From the NCBI GenBank assembly GCA_963693285.1, contig OY848927.1:2668501-2732500 (forward strand): DNA of 64,000 nucleotides. Direction: 5' to 3'. The notes under the pieces were generated by a model. That model searched no databases. It saw only the letters and a list, made by a program, of their open reading frames with translations, and was not told where the DNA came from. The position numbers and the translations under genes were made by a program. This DNA comes from Xestospongia muta. Its lineage: Eukaryota; Porifera; Demospongiae; Haplosclerida; Petrosiidae. Shown in pieces: positions 33,701-47,251 of this stretch; position 1 is the first letter of the stretch, and the number at the start of each line of letters is the position of its first letter.

Positions 33701-36700
33701 AGGTAGAGCTTTTGGGAGTTATGTTATTATATATATAGACTAAACCACAATAGACCAGGTTTATGATTTGCTTAATTGTGGCCTAGTATATATAACACAA
33801 CTCCCAAATCCACTACTTTGCATTTAAGGAAGTTTCATGGTCCTTCATTCTTCTCATCTTTTCTCATTAACCAATATAATGTTATAGAAAATGACAAATA
33901 AGTGTGAGTATTATATGTTTCTAAAGGCTGTCCCAAAACAGAACAGCTCATTCAATCAAAAAGAAACATAACAATCAGCAGATTGTTTGGATGACAGGCT
34001 TTGTGTTATTAAGTGCTTGATTTTAATGCAATAACACAACTCCCCAACTGTCCCGAGAGACCTACCTGGTATTTTAATCAATTGGGTAGGGGTTTCACAC
34101 TTTCCTCTCTCCTGTCTATTCTCATTATGTGCTTCATCTAAGTAGTATAGTAAGTACCAGTCACTATAATTATTATATATTTGCTCTACAAACTCAACAA
34201 TTATTTACATAGTAGTCACTAATGATTTATTACCTTAAATAGAACAATAGAATGAAGTAGATAAACATAAATACACATGTTTATGTTTGTTTTCTAAATA
34301 GTATTATCTAATATATTTACTAGTATATGTACAAGGTTTATATGCTCTACATCATTTAGTACATGTTATGATGCTAAGTTTGAAACATAACTTTAGCAAG
34401 ACTATAATTTAAATGACCTTCCTATAATTGTTTGAAAACAATTATAACACTGACTATAGCCACAAAGATTGTACAATTAGAAGCCGTGTCAGAATGCTAG
34501 AAATATAGAACAAGAAGCTTCAAACATTGTTAGCCACGCCCATCATTGTAGCACTCACACTTTGGATTAACGAGATTCATTGGTTGCTAGATGTGTTAGT
34601 AGTTAAAGGACGTGGTTTACTTGTCACTCTTGTAAGCTGCATATGACAACACATCCAGACAATGAAAACAAACAAACCCATTATATAGTATATGGTCCAA
34701 AACAATTATAGGACTGCCTGGTATGTTGTGTTTGTCAAGTGGGAAAACATGTTATGAGCTTAGCAACAATAACCTGCACATTTAGAATTACAACCATTTG
34801 TAAATAGCTTTGTGTTTCAGTATGTGACTCATGCTAGATTTAACAGACTTGTACATTAGACAATTACACTATACACTAGATAATTCTTGGTTTCCCAACA
34901 ATTACAAGGTAATTATTGTATAATTGTTAAAGCCATAGTGGAGGAGTACCAGCTGTGTTTGTGTTAGAAGTATTGATTACCACTCACTGAGATCATTCCA
35001 TACAAGCTAGCACATATGCCTTGTCATATGAATTGTGTCAACTGTCTTGTTGTGTATCATGAGCAGATATAGCACTACACGATGTCTCATATAATCCAAT
35101 ATAATATACAGTGAGCATTAATTGTCTGGTATTGATTTAGTTATTTATATTTTGTTGTCATCCTCAAGAGTTCTGTTGAAATAGTGTCAAAATTAAAAAA
35201 GATAGCAAATAATAGTTAGAATAATAATAATTGTAAGTTTTATACCACCATCAATTTCTGTGGTGATCTTATTTCAAATGTTTGTATCACCACCACTACA
35301 TCTCATGGATTTATTACAAACTTAGATATTAATTTTTAATTATAAAAGTAAGACAGACTAAACTAGCAATTCATGAAAGGCACACACAAAAAACAAACTA
35401 GATATTATAAAAACTACTATCACTAAATGTCTCTACTAACATTAACATGTCATGTCTACCAACACCTCAAAAAATAAGAAATATTGCTATTATCATAATA
35501 ACACTGAAAGTAAATGGCACTAGTTGACCACTCCCACCAGTAGGAATTTGATATGTATATAGAGCTTCTAAAATGGGAAAAACAAACAATATAACTTTGT
35601 ACACACGCATACAGATATATGTACCTGCTTCAGGACAGTTATCAAAATCATCCTATTAATATAAAGATTAATTGTCTTGTTGTCCTAGTTATTTCAAATT
35701 TAACTCACATAACATATCTCTAAGCAAGATGGACAGACAAAAGCACCAGTATATTGTATGTTATTTGTAGTGTGATTGACTTGAATCTGAAAAGAATTAT
35801 ATAATCACATGATTATCACATGTCAATCATGTGATGTACCACTTGTCCAGCATGAGAACAATTATAGGATCTGTCCAGTACATGTATTGTTAGATTACCA
35901 CTAGAGCATGTGTACTATATCAGGACCAAAGGAAAATAAAATTTAAACTTATGATTAGGTACTATGTACAAAACACCTGATAGCAACCAGATCTTTGAAA
36001 TGAGGTTGATAAACTAGAACAATTTGACAATTATACACTATAATTGTTATTATTGTTTGTTTCCCAATAATTGTATGATTGTTAAAGCTATATGCTTAAT
36101 TACTGCTGGATAGTGTTTTGAAGTAGTATTGTCACTATGCATTCCATACAAGCTAGCACATATGCCTTGTCATATGAATTGTGTCAATTGTCTTATTGTG
36201 TATCATGAGCAGATATAGTACTACATGATGTCTCATATAATCCAATATAATATACAGTGAACATTAATTGTCTGGTATTGATTTAGTTATTTATATCTTG
36301 TTGTCATCCTCAAGAGTTCTGTTGAAATAGTGTCAAAATTAAAAAAGATAGCAGAGATGACAATGCCAATTTCACTTTGGATAGTTCATATTTATCTTAT
36401 CTGTGTTTCCACTTCAATCAAATATTAGAGTTTCTCTTCTAATATGACTACATAATGAGAATAGAAATGGATAATACTACAATGTAACTTGTTATGGCAT
36501 CATTTGAGAGCTTATTGTAGTACATTGTTAATAAAATATTTCATATTCTCTATATAGCTGCTATTAGGATGAAGATAGAACTTGATGTACATACTGGTAA
36601 TGAGACATATTTGGGACATATAAGACGTAAATTACCACAAGCTCTAGAGCAATTTCAACCTGACATTGTAGTCTATAATGCTGGTGAGTCAGTCCCTATG

Positions 36701-37260
36701 ATGATTACTTAATTAGCTAAGTAAACATTCGATGTAAGTGTACTAGGAATATACATTTTTATCATTGTAGGCACTGATATTTTACTGGGCGATCCATTAG
36801 GAATTCTTGACATCACTGATGAGGCAAGTCATCATCTGTAGCTTTACTGATCTTCCTGCCTGTCTATTAGCTTATTACTTAAATAAACCAATATTAAAAT
36901 ACATTATGACTTTTTTCTATCATTAGATGTCATTGTAACCTCAGGTTAAAACTTTTGAAATTCTATTAAGTCTCTCTAATTACAGGGTGTCATACAAAGA
37001 GATGAACTTGTATTTCAGACTGTTAGAAATAGAGGTATTCCAATATTCATGCTCACATCAGGTGGTTACCAGGTGAGTGGTGGAAGTAATATTCAACTAA
37101 TTTAACTCTCTCTCTCTCTCTCTCTCTTTCACTCTCTCTCTCTCTCTGACTGTAGAGGAATAATGCTCAAGTTATAGCTCAATCAATTCTTAATCTTCAT
37201 CAACAGAAACTGATAACATCTCCAGATCCAACCTCTACTGATCTAGAAGAAGAAGGTTAA
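30723..37260 (+). CDS. HDAC11: Class IV histone deacetylase (HDAC11)
   Basis: Ten exons: 30723-31049, 31643-31759, 31871-31913, 31968-32044, 32090-32152, 33515-33611, 36558-36683, 36771-36823, 36986-37072, 37156-37260; 364 residues. The N-terminal tail of about 35 residues begins MGGKQS, so N-myristoylation is possible. Family landmarks are WPILYSPDYDISFWGLEG, EEDLLMVHTREY, GGGFHHC (catalytic His pair about 167-168), VDFDAHQGNGHE (zinc ligands D206 and H208), YNAGTDILLGD (D286) and LTSGGYQ (Tyr about 329). All active-site residues are present. HDAC11 is chiefly a long-chain fatty-acyl-lysine deacylase. Intron 8 has a GC donor (GAG|GCAAGT). Intron 6 is 2.9 kb and filled with repeats and a nested antisense gene fragment. 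Duplicate remains of exons 7-10 lie at 47867-48830. Confidence 0.94.
31050..31642. other. HDAC11 intron 1, no feature seen
   Basis: AT-rich intron without recognisable exons or repeats. Confidence 0.5.
32249..33137. mobile_element. About 890-bp non-coding element with short inverted ends in HDAC11 intron 5
   Basis: AACCTCGCTGCA (32249-32260) is inverted at 33126-33137 (TGCAGCGAGGTT). The left end also forms its own hairpin (AACCTCGCT...AGCGAGGTT, 32249-32279). The interior has a (GT)n tract and is more GC-rich than its surroundings, with no coding frame beyond 62 codons. I interpret it as a non-autonomous transposon, class unknown. Confidence 0.55.
33661..33868. mobile_element. 208-bp MITE-like element in HDAC11 intron 6
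   Basis: 28-bp terminal inverted repeats with one mismatch (AATGAGAAAAGATGAGAAGA... at 33661 and its inverse ending at 33868). A second inner inverted repeat (GGGAGTTATGTTATTATATA / TATATAACACAACTCCC) lets the whole element fold. A diverged relative of the inner part recurs near 34000-34135. Confidence 0.75.
34856..35215 (+). repeat. Interspersed repeat, copy 1 of 3
   Basis: A block of about 340 bp containing ATTCCATACAAGCTAGCACA and CATCCTCAAGAGTTCTGTTG recurs at 36022-36360 and 47252-47580. This copy is the most diverged at its left end. Function is unknown. Confidence 0.8.
35467..35914 (-). pseudogene. C-terminal exons of a leishmanolysin-like (M8) metalloprotease, antisense in HDAC11 intron 6
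   Basis: Four exons join in frame with GT/AG sites on the minus strand: 35840-35914, 35709-35786, 35625-35652, 35467-35567. They encode about 94 residues: YTCSSGNLTIHVLDRSYNCS, then QYTGAFVCPSCLEICYDD, DNCPEA and a hydrophobic tail (VPFTFSVIMIIAIFLIF) suited to a GPI signal or membrane anchor. The C-x-x-G-x-L ... Y-x-C ... G ... I-x-V ... Y-x-G-x-x-x-C-P ... C pattern is the C-terminal domain of leishmanolysin/invadolysin proteins. No HExxH catalytic part is seen upstream: the repeat copy starting at 36022 and HDAC11 exon 7 occupy that space. It is therefore probably a truncated gene. Each acceptor has a pyrimidine tract, so the 3' end looks well preserved. A nested gene with distant exons is the alternative. 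Confidence 0.62.
36022..36360 (+). repeat. Interspersed repeat, copy 2 of 3
   Basis: Nearly identical to 47252-47580 and diverged from 34856-35215. In this location and at 47252 it leads into HDAC11 exon 7 sequence, so those two copies belong to one duplicated segment. Confidence 0.85.
37105..37148 (+). repeat. (CT)n tract in the last HDAC11 intron
   Basis: A CT microsatellite ends 7 bp before the acceptor of exon 10 and serves as its polypyrimidine tract. The decayed copy at 48762-48779 keeps a shorter CT run in the same position. Confidence 0.85.
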
Positions 37261-37459
37261 AATAACATGGTCATTATTTTTATAACAATTATTTTAATTG
37301 TGAATGCATTGCTATGTTTTAACTTATCGATCTTAATGTGTAATTGTTGATGTGATATGTTGACTGAGTCGTCTTTAATCTAATAAGTAATATTAATAAT
37401 ATAAATAAATTCAGTGTCAATTTTTAAAACTCAGTCACACCCTCATTGATGAACAAGAA

Positions 37460-40400
37460 ATGTATTTCCTAGAGATCTTTCTCATCGCTCTTTTCTCTTC
37501 ATTGGTTTTGGGAGAACTAAATTGTGAAGATCTGTCTCCTGAAACTAACCTCACAGCACCAATTAATGGTAAGGAATTCACTGTTCGATGAGCCGCAATA
37601 TAATTTGGCGCTGCCTTCCTGACACCGAATTTGTGCTTTGTTTATTTTTTTTCTCCATAGATAAATTCTATAACTGTAAGTGTTGGATTTAATAGAGTGT
37701 ACACATATTTAAAGGAAGCAATCTGATTGCAGACAACTATATTTCTTAGTTACCCAATCTTGCTTTTTAGCTACTTTTTAACCTGTGTTGCTATAGATTG
37801 TTGTTATACTCTAAATTGGTTAGAGTCCTCAATCAATAGGAACTATGCAATATAGAGGCCCACAAGCCCACTATGAAATGGATGCTTGGGCTTCATACAG
37901 ATAGCTATAAGAGGTAGTTCCTTGATCACAGACTCTAATATAATATATATATATCCTGTAAATATTTTTTTCCTGGACTTCCCCTCTTAGTACTATGGCA
38001 TAGAATGATGTAGTATATTTTTTTGACTGACAACAACATAATCATGGCATAAACTGTCTCCTAAATTATGTAGTGCATTTTTGTAAAATACTAAAGCATT
38101 TGTTGGTGAAAATGAAAATTATTGTATATAGTCTAGAGAAAAGATTGACAGAATCCCTCCATAAAAATATTATAATAATATAATAATCTTCAACAAATTT
38201 CTCTAATTTGGATTGTCCAAACAAACTATGTTAAGCCTATAGAGTAATGTATGAACTTAAGTACTATTATTAGCTAAGACAAAGCTAGCTGCTAAATGCT
38301 ATTTTGTGATATTATATGAGACATCATTGGTGTACTGTTTTAGCCACAAATTGGATATTGCAGTACCAAAGCATAGATAAAGATAATTGATAAATGATGC
38401 TAGCCCATGCAAACCGAAAAAATCTGCTTCTTTTAACTGTCTGATAAATTCTTTGGAAATAAAATCATACTAATGTAATTTTGACATTTTTGACCAAGCA
38501 TTTATTCAAAATAGATATTTATTTATCTTGAAACTTCTCTAGAATTAACCGAGATATCACTAACAATTGCAACAGAGTTGACGAATGCTAGCATGTTTTT
38601 CACTCATATTAAGATGGGTATTTAACTGTATTTATTCAAGGCAACTAGATGTTTATTCAAAGTAGGCATTTATTCAAGAAAATATAGTAAACAGTCACTG
38701 ACTGTTTCACAAACAGTTTGCTGAATAACATAAGAGAATTGTTGGGACAAATTCATTGATTAAATGCAGTTTAAAGTAAATTTTGTGATATTATATGAGA
38801 CATCATTGGTGTACTGTTTTAGCCACAAATTGGATATTGCAGTACCAAAGCATAGATAAAAATAATCGATAAATGATGCTAGCCCATGCAAACTGAAAAA
38901 ATCTGCTTCTTTGAACTGTCTGATAAATTCTTTGGAAATAAAATCATACTAATGTAATTTGTCCATGTATGTATATCACTGTAAAAACTAATATGTTATC
39001 TCAGCAACAAATTTATAGCTTACATGAGTGGAATGTTATGCAATTCAAAATTCATGTGAATTACTTACTCTACAGTTTGTGTTGATTAGTAATAGCATAC
39101 CATACCAAAACATATTACAATGAGTAATTGACATGAATTCCAGATTCTATAATAATCCATCCCATGTAAGCCAAGTTAAAATAACTAAATATTTTTACAG
39201 TGTGCATGCGGGGGCACACTGAATAGGGAACAGTTGCACTAACTATATGTCACTGTAGTGACACTGATACACTCCTACACTATATACCATACCTTGATTA
39301 AATGCCCCAACAAATATTTCACTTACAAAATTTTTGACCAAGGATTTATTCAAAATAGACGTTTATTTATCTTGAAACTTCTCTAGAATTAACCGAGACA
39401 TCACTAACAATTGCAACAGAGTTGACAAATGCTAGTATGTTTTTCACTCATATTAAGATGGGTATTTAACTGTATTTATCAAGGCAACTAGATGTTTATT
39501 CAAAGTAGGCATTTATTCAAGAAAATATAGTAAACAGTTACTGACTGTTTCACAAACAGTTTGCTGAATAACATAAGAGAATTGTTGGGACAAATTCATT
39601 GATTAAATGCAGTTTAAAGTAAATTAACATCAAACCACTAGTAAAACAAATTGATTGTTTTAAGTACATTTTGGTTGCATGCATCCCTACAAATTCCCAC
39701 ATTAGTGTATGTAGACCTCCATTGTTCAGCATATCATCATCAAAATTATAATGATTTTCTACATGAATAGTCAATTCCATACAATACATTAATTGTGATG
39801 AAAACTGTATAATGTTTACTTTCAATTTCCATCAAATAATTTGCTACGTATACATATGTGCAACCTGTATAACCATGATTGGTTAAACTCATTGAGCATG
39901 GTAGGCATTTTTTATGCATGTACAATCTGAATTTTATCACACTTGATTTTTCTCTCGGTACAGCAATTTCTCTATATAGTTCTGTCTTACCCACCCTTCC
40001 TAAGGAAAGATGACTTTATACCTTCTTTCTTTCAACACAAGGCCAACATGATGGGTTACATTACAATGATATAACATGCATGATTCAAATAGAAATAGCC
40101 CTCATGAAGTTTCTATTTGTGTTGGATTCCTCTAATCTAAATTTGTTAAAATAGATTATATACCCTAATGGGCCTTAGTTTTTGATGACTCTATGAAGTC
40201 ATTAACATTGAGTTGACTTTCATTTAAACTCTATATTCATTATATATTATTATCACAAAAAGCACTATCTACACCAAAAGGAATAAATATCAACTCAATA
40301 TTTAAGTCCATAAAAATACCTATGTGTGTATCCCAGGATACTTTCACCATTTGACAAAATGAGTTACTGTGCACATGCAAGATGACACACGTGCCACACG

Positions 40401-43400
40401 TTAGACAACATTTAATAGACATTAGAATTTATTTAAATTAGAGTTTCCATACACAAAGTGATTGATCAAATTATAATGACTTTTGTATTTACTTTACATC
40501 TAAAAGATTATATATTTAGTTTTCAACGTGATTGGTTATTCAACAAATATGTTACATTTACATTGGTATAAGAATCACTACACTGTCAATTATTAACCCT
40601 TTATTGATTACACTTTGATAGGTAATCATTACAATCCAATTACATCAACAATATGTTCAGCTTAAGAAGGTATAAATATACCATATGCATGTCCTATTGT
40701 ACCATAACAACAGTAGAAGCGATAAGTAAATAAAAATTTTACTGCAAAGAATATAAACACAAGTTATGAACTTTGAAATCTTCATTCTAATTAACATCAA
40801 TCACAAAAACGATTTTAATTGACAATTGAGTTATTCTAAAAATCTTGATTTCAATTATAGTTACATCACTGTTATTCAAAGATATGTATACTTGATAATA
40901 CATTTTATTTTATTTGTTAATGTTTAATATTTAATACAAACCAAAGTATCCAGCAAATGATGACAATATTTAGTTATAGCTCATCACATAGCTATAGAAA
41001 ATATGTACCCGATAATAATAATATTTTGTGACTGGGGTTCCTGTATATATTGGGGAATGGTGATTTAAATCCTGCAAGTAGTGGTGAACTTGTCAATTGT
41101 GCTTACCTTATCTTTACACTCTTCTTTTACCTCATTGTTAGTTTTGAGATAGTATAAGGTTATATATCTAGCATAATTAATGATTATTAGTGAAGAATCA
41201 ATTAATCACATCCGTATAATTAATACTTCAGTTCAGTCTGGTGTACACCCATGATCTTACATACTGATCTGTTCTCTTGTATTGTATAGGTACTGAGTTG
41301 CCCTACTGCAAAACAGATACACTACAATGTTGTACCAAACAGTCCCTGGTGGAAGATAGGCGTTATCTAGGAGATAGTCTCTTGGGTAGTCTTGTTGATG
41401 AAATTGATAAAAATGAGAACAGACTGGATTACATTAACGACGACTTTCGACATTGTATGTTAATAAATAATATGTTTATAATTGTTGGAAACTGTGAATG
41501 GATGGACTGTCCATTGTTAAAAGTAAACAATGAACGTTTTATGAGACAAAATACAGAAGCTCAGTGGGACAGTTAGAATGTTGGACCTGGCCCAGTGAGA
41601 CAGTTTGTATACATCATGACTCACCTGTGCTATATTTTGATCAGACTGACAATTTTTATTGCTGAATTAGATATTCACACCCTGTGTTAGCTGTTTACCT
41701 ACTCCTACATTGCCTACTAAATGTGATAGATAGCATAGGCTGAATATACAAATCAGTAAATCTGCATGGAGTAGAGTTAAAAGAAGTGGAATTATAGAAA
41801 ATTTATTTCAGCCATTAAAAGCATCCATACATTTTAATTACACACATTTGTGACAGACCAAGACACACAAGATAGTCCTTATTGTTGTTCATTATCAAGT
41901 TTAATTTTTATTTTAACCAAATACAATTAACTCTGTTTACCTTTTGTTGTTGTTCCTGTTATTATGTATATTATATTAACATTGTTATAATGACAACAAG
42001 ATTACAGGTAATTAAGATATAGTTGTCTGAACATATAACTAGTAAAACCATTTAGTTACTGTTATTTAGAGTAATACTGGACCTAAAAGTAATGAAAGTC
42101 ATAGATTATTTGTATTATTGTTCCCAAACCTGTGATAAATCTTCTATGAGGGAGGACAGGAGATGTGGGTTAATCAACAGATCTGATGATTGTTATATGT
42201 AAATATAGTACAGTTGTTTTATTAACATCCTTTAGTTGTTAGTTTTTGAATGAGATATCATATTCTTCTCTTTGACTTTTTGTTGACATGGTCCACTAAA
42301 TCTTGATAGCAAGTCTTCTGAAAACATCTTCCTATTTAATATATGAATGGTTTTAAACCTTTGTTTTTCTACTATCATATGGTTCTATAACATGTAGCAG
42401 CAGTATAGTGTCTTTGACACTATTAAAATTAATTGGTGGTTCTAACAACTTCACGAATGTTTTGGTTGCATGCATCCATACAATATACATTAAAATGTAT
42501 GTAGGAATTTCATAGTAACAACTGTTGTCCAGTATCTTACTGTCATCATAGTTCTAACAATTATATTAACTACATGAATAGTCAATTCTATAGTACGTAT
42601 TTACTACATTAGTAATGAGAACTGTACATGATGTTTATACATATAATTTGCTACATACATGTAATCTGTATATATATTGTTTAAATCAACCAATCAATTT
42701 TTACAATGTACTTAAGTTTATCACAGATCTATGAGTGAATAATGATGGTATATGAGCTTTGGTTTAAATATTTATTGACACCTCATATCAGTTACAATAA
42801 ATTTAAACTTAACAGTAATTTTTAACATGTGTTTGTCCATACTACTTCATTTGTTTATTATATATGTATTGTTGCCAGTAAAGTTAAATCACCCATTATG
42901 CATGATGATCAATAGGTCTACTATGTATGATAGTTACTCCAAACAGGACTGTATATTTATGTACATACGTGGTCTTCAACCTTACTTCAAAATAATTCTT
43001 TATGCAATTTATGCATTTTATCCCACAATGCTGGATGTTAAATCATGTTTTGTCATTCAGTACTGACTATACAGATATCTACTTCTTAATTTTACTTTTT
43101 CTATAGACATCTACAATGTCTTTATCCCACGATTTGTGAGGTCTTTCCGCCCACCTTTTAATGTTACACTTAACAATAGTGCACTTGAAGACAACCTGAG
43201 AAGCAACTTCTACTTTCGTAAAAGACACTCTAATGAACCAAACTTTGCAGTTGAAGGTTTTACTCAAGGAATCATCGTTAGACAAGTCAACCTGATAATT
43301 CATGGTATAGTTGAACCTCGAGTTGTGAATTTTACTGGCACACAACGTAATTGTGTTCAAAATGAACTGTTAAGACGAGTTAACCAAACAGCTAAGAATA

Positions 43401-45120
43401 TAATTGATGAGAGTCTTAAAGAACTGCGTCGAGCTGCAACAACTTTAAACCGTACAAAGTTCTGGTTTACAAACCAATTTCTTCCCAACTTGACTTCATA
43501 TTTTGTTGGACGTAATAGATGTGCAAATAACTTCCTTAACCTAACAATATGTCCAGCTTGTCATATGAAAATTCCTGACCTTTGTAAGCCTGTCTGTAAT
43601 GCTGTAATATATGGCTGTTATGCTGTTGTTCAAAATGGACTTCGAGGTGAATTTAATGTCCTATGGAATATAACTAACCAGTTGATAAACATTTCAAGAA
43701 ATGCAACACGGAATATAACTATTTTTTCATCTAACATTTTACGTATTGATCCAAACGAATACTTATCATTGGTATGTTAATTTATTATTCCAGTTTACAC
43801 TTCATTTATTCTTTAACTAGGCTGTAAATGTTATAGGGACTTGTAATCTTCAACTTGCACCAGCATCTGGTCTACAACCACCCCCAGAAAGTAATAATGA
43901 TGATATGAATGAGGAACTAAAGATACCTGATAGAATCTTACGTAATGCTACTTTGCTTGAAGAAGCTGGAATTTTTAATTATGGTAATTATTCAACTCAC
44001 ACACAATGTTTCACACAGAACATGCCAAACAGTCCTATAACTGCCCTATAATATACACATATATACATAGTGATTGGATATGCCTATTTTTATTGCATGG
44101 CATACAAAATTGCCAAGTAGTCACTCCTATAATTACTATTGGGACATGTGTCATACACACATTAGATGATGTCCACTTCGATATTTTCTACTTTTTTGTT
44201 CAATCATTGAAAATGACAAATGAAATTAAACCATTTAGACATGCAAACATGCTAACTTCTAATGCATATATTGTAATCAACAAATTACAGTGAGTACAAA
44301 AATGATAGGTGTGTCTGTTTGTATTTCAAGACATAGTTCCATATCTCTATTAACTTTAATAGTACAAGTGTACAATATTAGCAGTTTCAAAAAGAATCAT
44401 AGAATGATTAATCACTTCTTATTTTTATTGTAGTATGCAGAAATAAATAAAATTAAACCACATACTTGAACTGTCAACCTACAATGTGAATTAAAGTAAC
44501 CTTTACTGTGAGCTATGACAAAGGCACATAACTATTGTTTCATAGCTTCTGCTAGCCCTCTAATCTTTAAATTTTAGTATCTTCAAAACAATTATAGCAG
44601 AATTTTAATCATGTTAATTAATTGCTTTTTAGACAATGAAGACCCTATTTATTGTCAAAATAACTTTCTTAATAATTGTTGGAATGGAACACACAATGAA
44701 ACAACGTATACTGGTCCTATCTTTACTAACACATCTATTGAAGGACAAAGTAAGAGTGATAATTCTGGCTATAAAATATTGTTATTGATTTAAATTATTT
44801 AGTAAATAATCCTTATTATAATGTCACTTTGACTGATATACGAAATGAAGTTAATCAATTAGGTAAGTTTAATTGAAGTACTTATTGTAATTATTAAATG
44901 TTATACAGGGAACCCTGTGACTGACTTTATTAATAGTGAGCAGTTTCAAGAGTATGCTCCCACAGGGCTACTCCTTACAGAGGACACACCAACACCAACA
45001 CCAACGCCAACACCTGTCATTCCACAGGACAAACCAACACTCACACCTGGTGGAGCAAGCCTGACAAGTACATCAATTCTAATTATGATTTTAGCTGCTC
45101 TGATGGCTTTCCTATTTTGA
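37460..45120 (+). CDS. Glypican-like GPI proteoglycan core protein, copy 1
   Basis: Seven exons: 37460-37568, 41290-41454, 43107-43771, 43821-43983, 44633-44749, 44803-44862, 44909-45120; 496 residues. Signal peptide from MYFLEIFLIALFSSLVLG. Fourteen cysteines follow in glypican order: NCEDL, YCKTDTLQCC, RNCVQN, then RC-IC-PAC-LC-VC-GC (GRNRCANN through VIYGC), GTC, IYC and NCWNG. The CWNG motif and the C..C-P.C..C..V..GC block are hallmarks of glypicans. The C-terminus has a TP-rich stretch and a hydrophobic tail (STSILIMILAALMAFLF) expected for GPI anchoring. Glypicans carry heparan sulfate and modulate Wnt, Hh and BMP signalling at the surface. Compared with copy 2 it lacks the RRRR convertase site (five codons missing in exon 4) and has no Ser-Gly after the last cysteine. 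Many sequons are present. Confidence 0.85.
38303..39622 (+). repeat. Duplicated repeat blocks in intron 1 of glypican copy 1
   Basis: Block A (about 180 bp, starting ATTTTGTGATATTATATGAG) occurs at 38303-38480 and 38780-38960. Block B (about 285 bp, with TTGCAACAGAGTTGACGAAT) occurs at 38491-38778 and 39337-39622. Order is A-B-A-x-B, with few differences between copies. This looks like a partial tandem duplication of one interspersed element. Confidence 0.85.
39660..39830 (+). repeat. Repeat shared between introns 1 and 2 of glypican copy 1
   Basis: TTTTGGTTGCATGCATCC through CTACATGAATAGTCAATTC recurs, diverged, at 42454-42640. Both are followed by AT-rich sequence related to the 52656 inverted-repeat family (CTGTATA...TTGGTTAAA). 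Confidence 0.65.
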
Positions 45121-47251
45121 TGAAGCAAAAATAAACATAATCTTTGAGTCTACTTTTGTTTGAACTTTGTAGTTAATATATACCAAAATTTATTTTAGTT
45201 TCCATGTTTACCTTTTTGATATTTATACATTATACACAGTAAATACACTGATAGATACTAATTGATGGTGTGCCACAAAGTCTTTTTGTAAACCAGTCCA
45301 ACATATAACAACGAGTACAGTTAAATCATGATCAGTCAATGTATTTATGTGAAGCTTGTCGTTGTTTGTTAAAGTCTTTTAATTTCCAAGTAGCTTTTCT
45401 GAGTAAGGATGATTTAATATCAAAATGAAAGTAAAGACTATGAAATTACTTTGATGATTTTATGTAGCAGTGAAAACTGGTTCGCGTTTATATTAAAAGT
45501 AACTTCATATCTTCCCAGCAGTTGAGAATTCTCAGTGTTGCAATCTGCATAAGTTGATTATGTATGTATACAGCATCTGTGACCACATATGCACCACCCA
45601 CGCGCTTTACAAGATTAATAACCCTTTATTAACTTCAAGGCTAAGCTAGGTGAATGATGGAGCAGCATCATGGCAAATTATTTTCCATTGAAGTAAGGTT
45701 TCCGTTAAGGGTAACAGTCTACTTACAGTTTGTCTCTATAAAATCATTACTCGTATCACACTGGTTTGTCTGTAATAGTTCACCTTAGAAGCTACATCCA
45801 TTAAAAGTAGAAAAATATCTACAACAATTAAAGTAGTAGGATAGGTAAGGGATCCGAAGATAGGTCATTCTATACTTGAGCTCAGAGTTTCTCCTTTCCT
45901 TGGAGTCTGTCATTTTCATCAAATCACTTGAATAATTTTTTTTGACATCTCATAATACAAAAAATAAAAAGTCAGTGTAAAATACATAGACTACATAAGT
46001 TTTTATATATTTAGGAAGTTTGTGACATTTAAATTTGGTGGAGATGTAATATTTACTAATTTTTCTGACAGATTTTGAAATATTTATAGACACATTTCTT
46101 TACTCATTAGGTGCAGTGATTGCTGTGGATTCATTTCAGTTCATTACCTCTAATTACTTAAGGTAATGCTACAAGTTTAAGATCATCTATTTGGAAACTA
46201 GCTATTTTAGCATACAACATGAAGAGTATATAGTAAAAAGTGGAGGAATAGTATGCCATTGATTATCCTAGCAATGTCATGTTAAGAACATTCACACATG
46301 TTAGTATATTATAAGATTCTTATTATATTGATGGCTTAATAATATCTCCTCACACACATAATGAATACAGAGTTGTTTACCCATCATGTCTGAAAGGAAA
46401 TAACACTCATTGGTTATAATATCTACAGTCTATGTGTGTGTATACATTGTGCATGTTTTTCATTCTGCTAGAGTAACACACACTGCATTTATACATGTAC
46501 AAATGTACAATATGTAGTGAGTGAATGCTCATGATATATTCAATACAACACATGACTTTAGTCAAGTTTACTTAGTTACCTCACTAAGATGGGAAAATAA
46601 TATTTTATAAATAAATATAATTATTAGTTAATGTTTGAGCATTTCTAGGTCACCTGATAAAAATATTAAAAGCCCATCAGAATCAGAACCTCAAAAAATG
46701 TAAAAGATATGCTCATTGAAAATAATATTTTTGAAGTGAGATATCATTTAATAACTGTTTTGAACCCTTTTAATATTTGCAATGGCCTACAGATGACTTT
46801 CATTTTTTGGCATTTGCAATATTTGGAGGTGTGGCTAAATGTTATTTGATTGTGTAGTTTTGCTTGCCAATTAAGGAAATTCCTTTCAAGACATAACTAT
46901 ATATTTAGCTACCACATGCTGTAAAGTTGATATAGTTTAACTTAATGACATTAACAACTAACTCTATATCATTACATTTGTGGATGCCTAATATTGTTGA
47001 CACGAGATTTTTGTTTAACAGCATCATGATTTTCCATCTTAGTGATGTCTGTTGACATTTGTCACTTGAATAAAATGTAATTATAATAACTATACAAGGT
47101 GTCTAACTATGATTCTATATGGTAGAGAGAAGTCCTTTTAGTATACAAAAGTAAGTTATGTTTTTCAAAAGCTAACATAACTTGCTTGTTGTCAGTTGAT
47201 ATCTTATCTGTTATAATGAACTCATTCTAGTTTCATAATAACATAACAAGA
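45121..47251. other. Intergenic region between glypican copy 1 and the duplicated HDAC11 segment
   Basis: A polyadenylation signal AATAAA (45131) follows copy 1. The rest is AT-rich. I found no exon with family motifs and no clear repeat. Confidence 0.5.

Noticed and set aside
43107..43771. Frizzled-type cysteine-rich domain in the array genes
   Set aside because: The cysteine count and the CC, C..C-P.C..C..V..GC and CWNG motifs fit the glypican framework instead, and no seven-span region follows.
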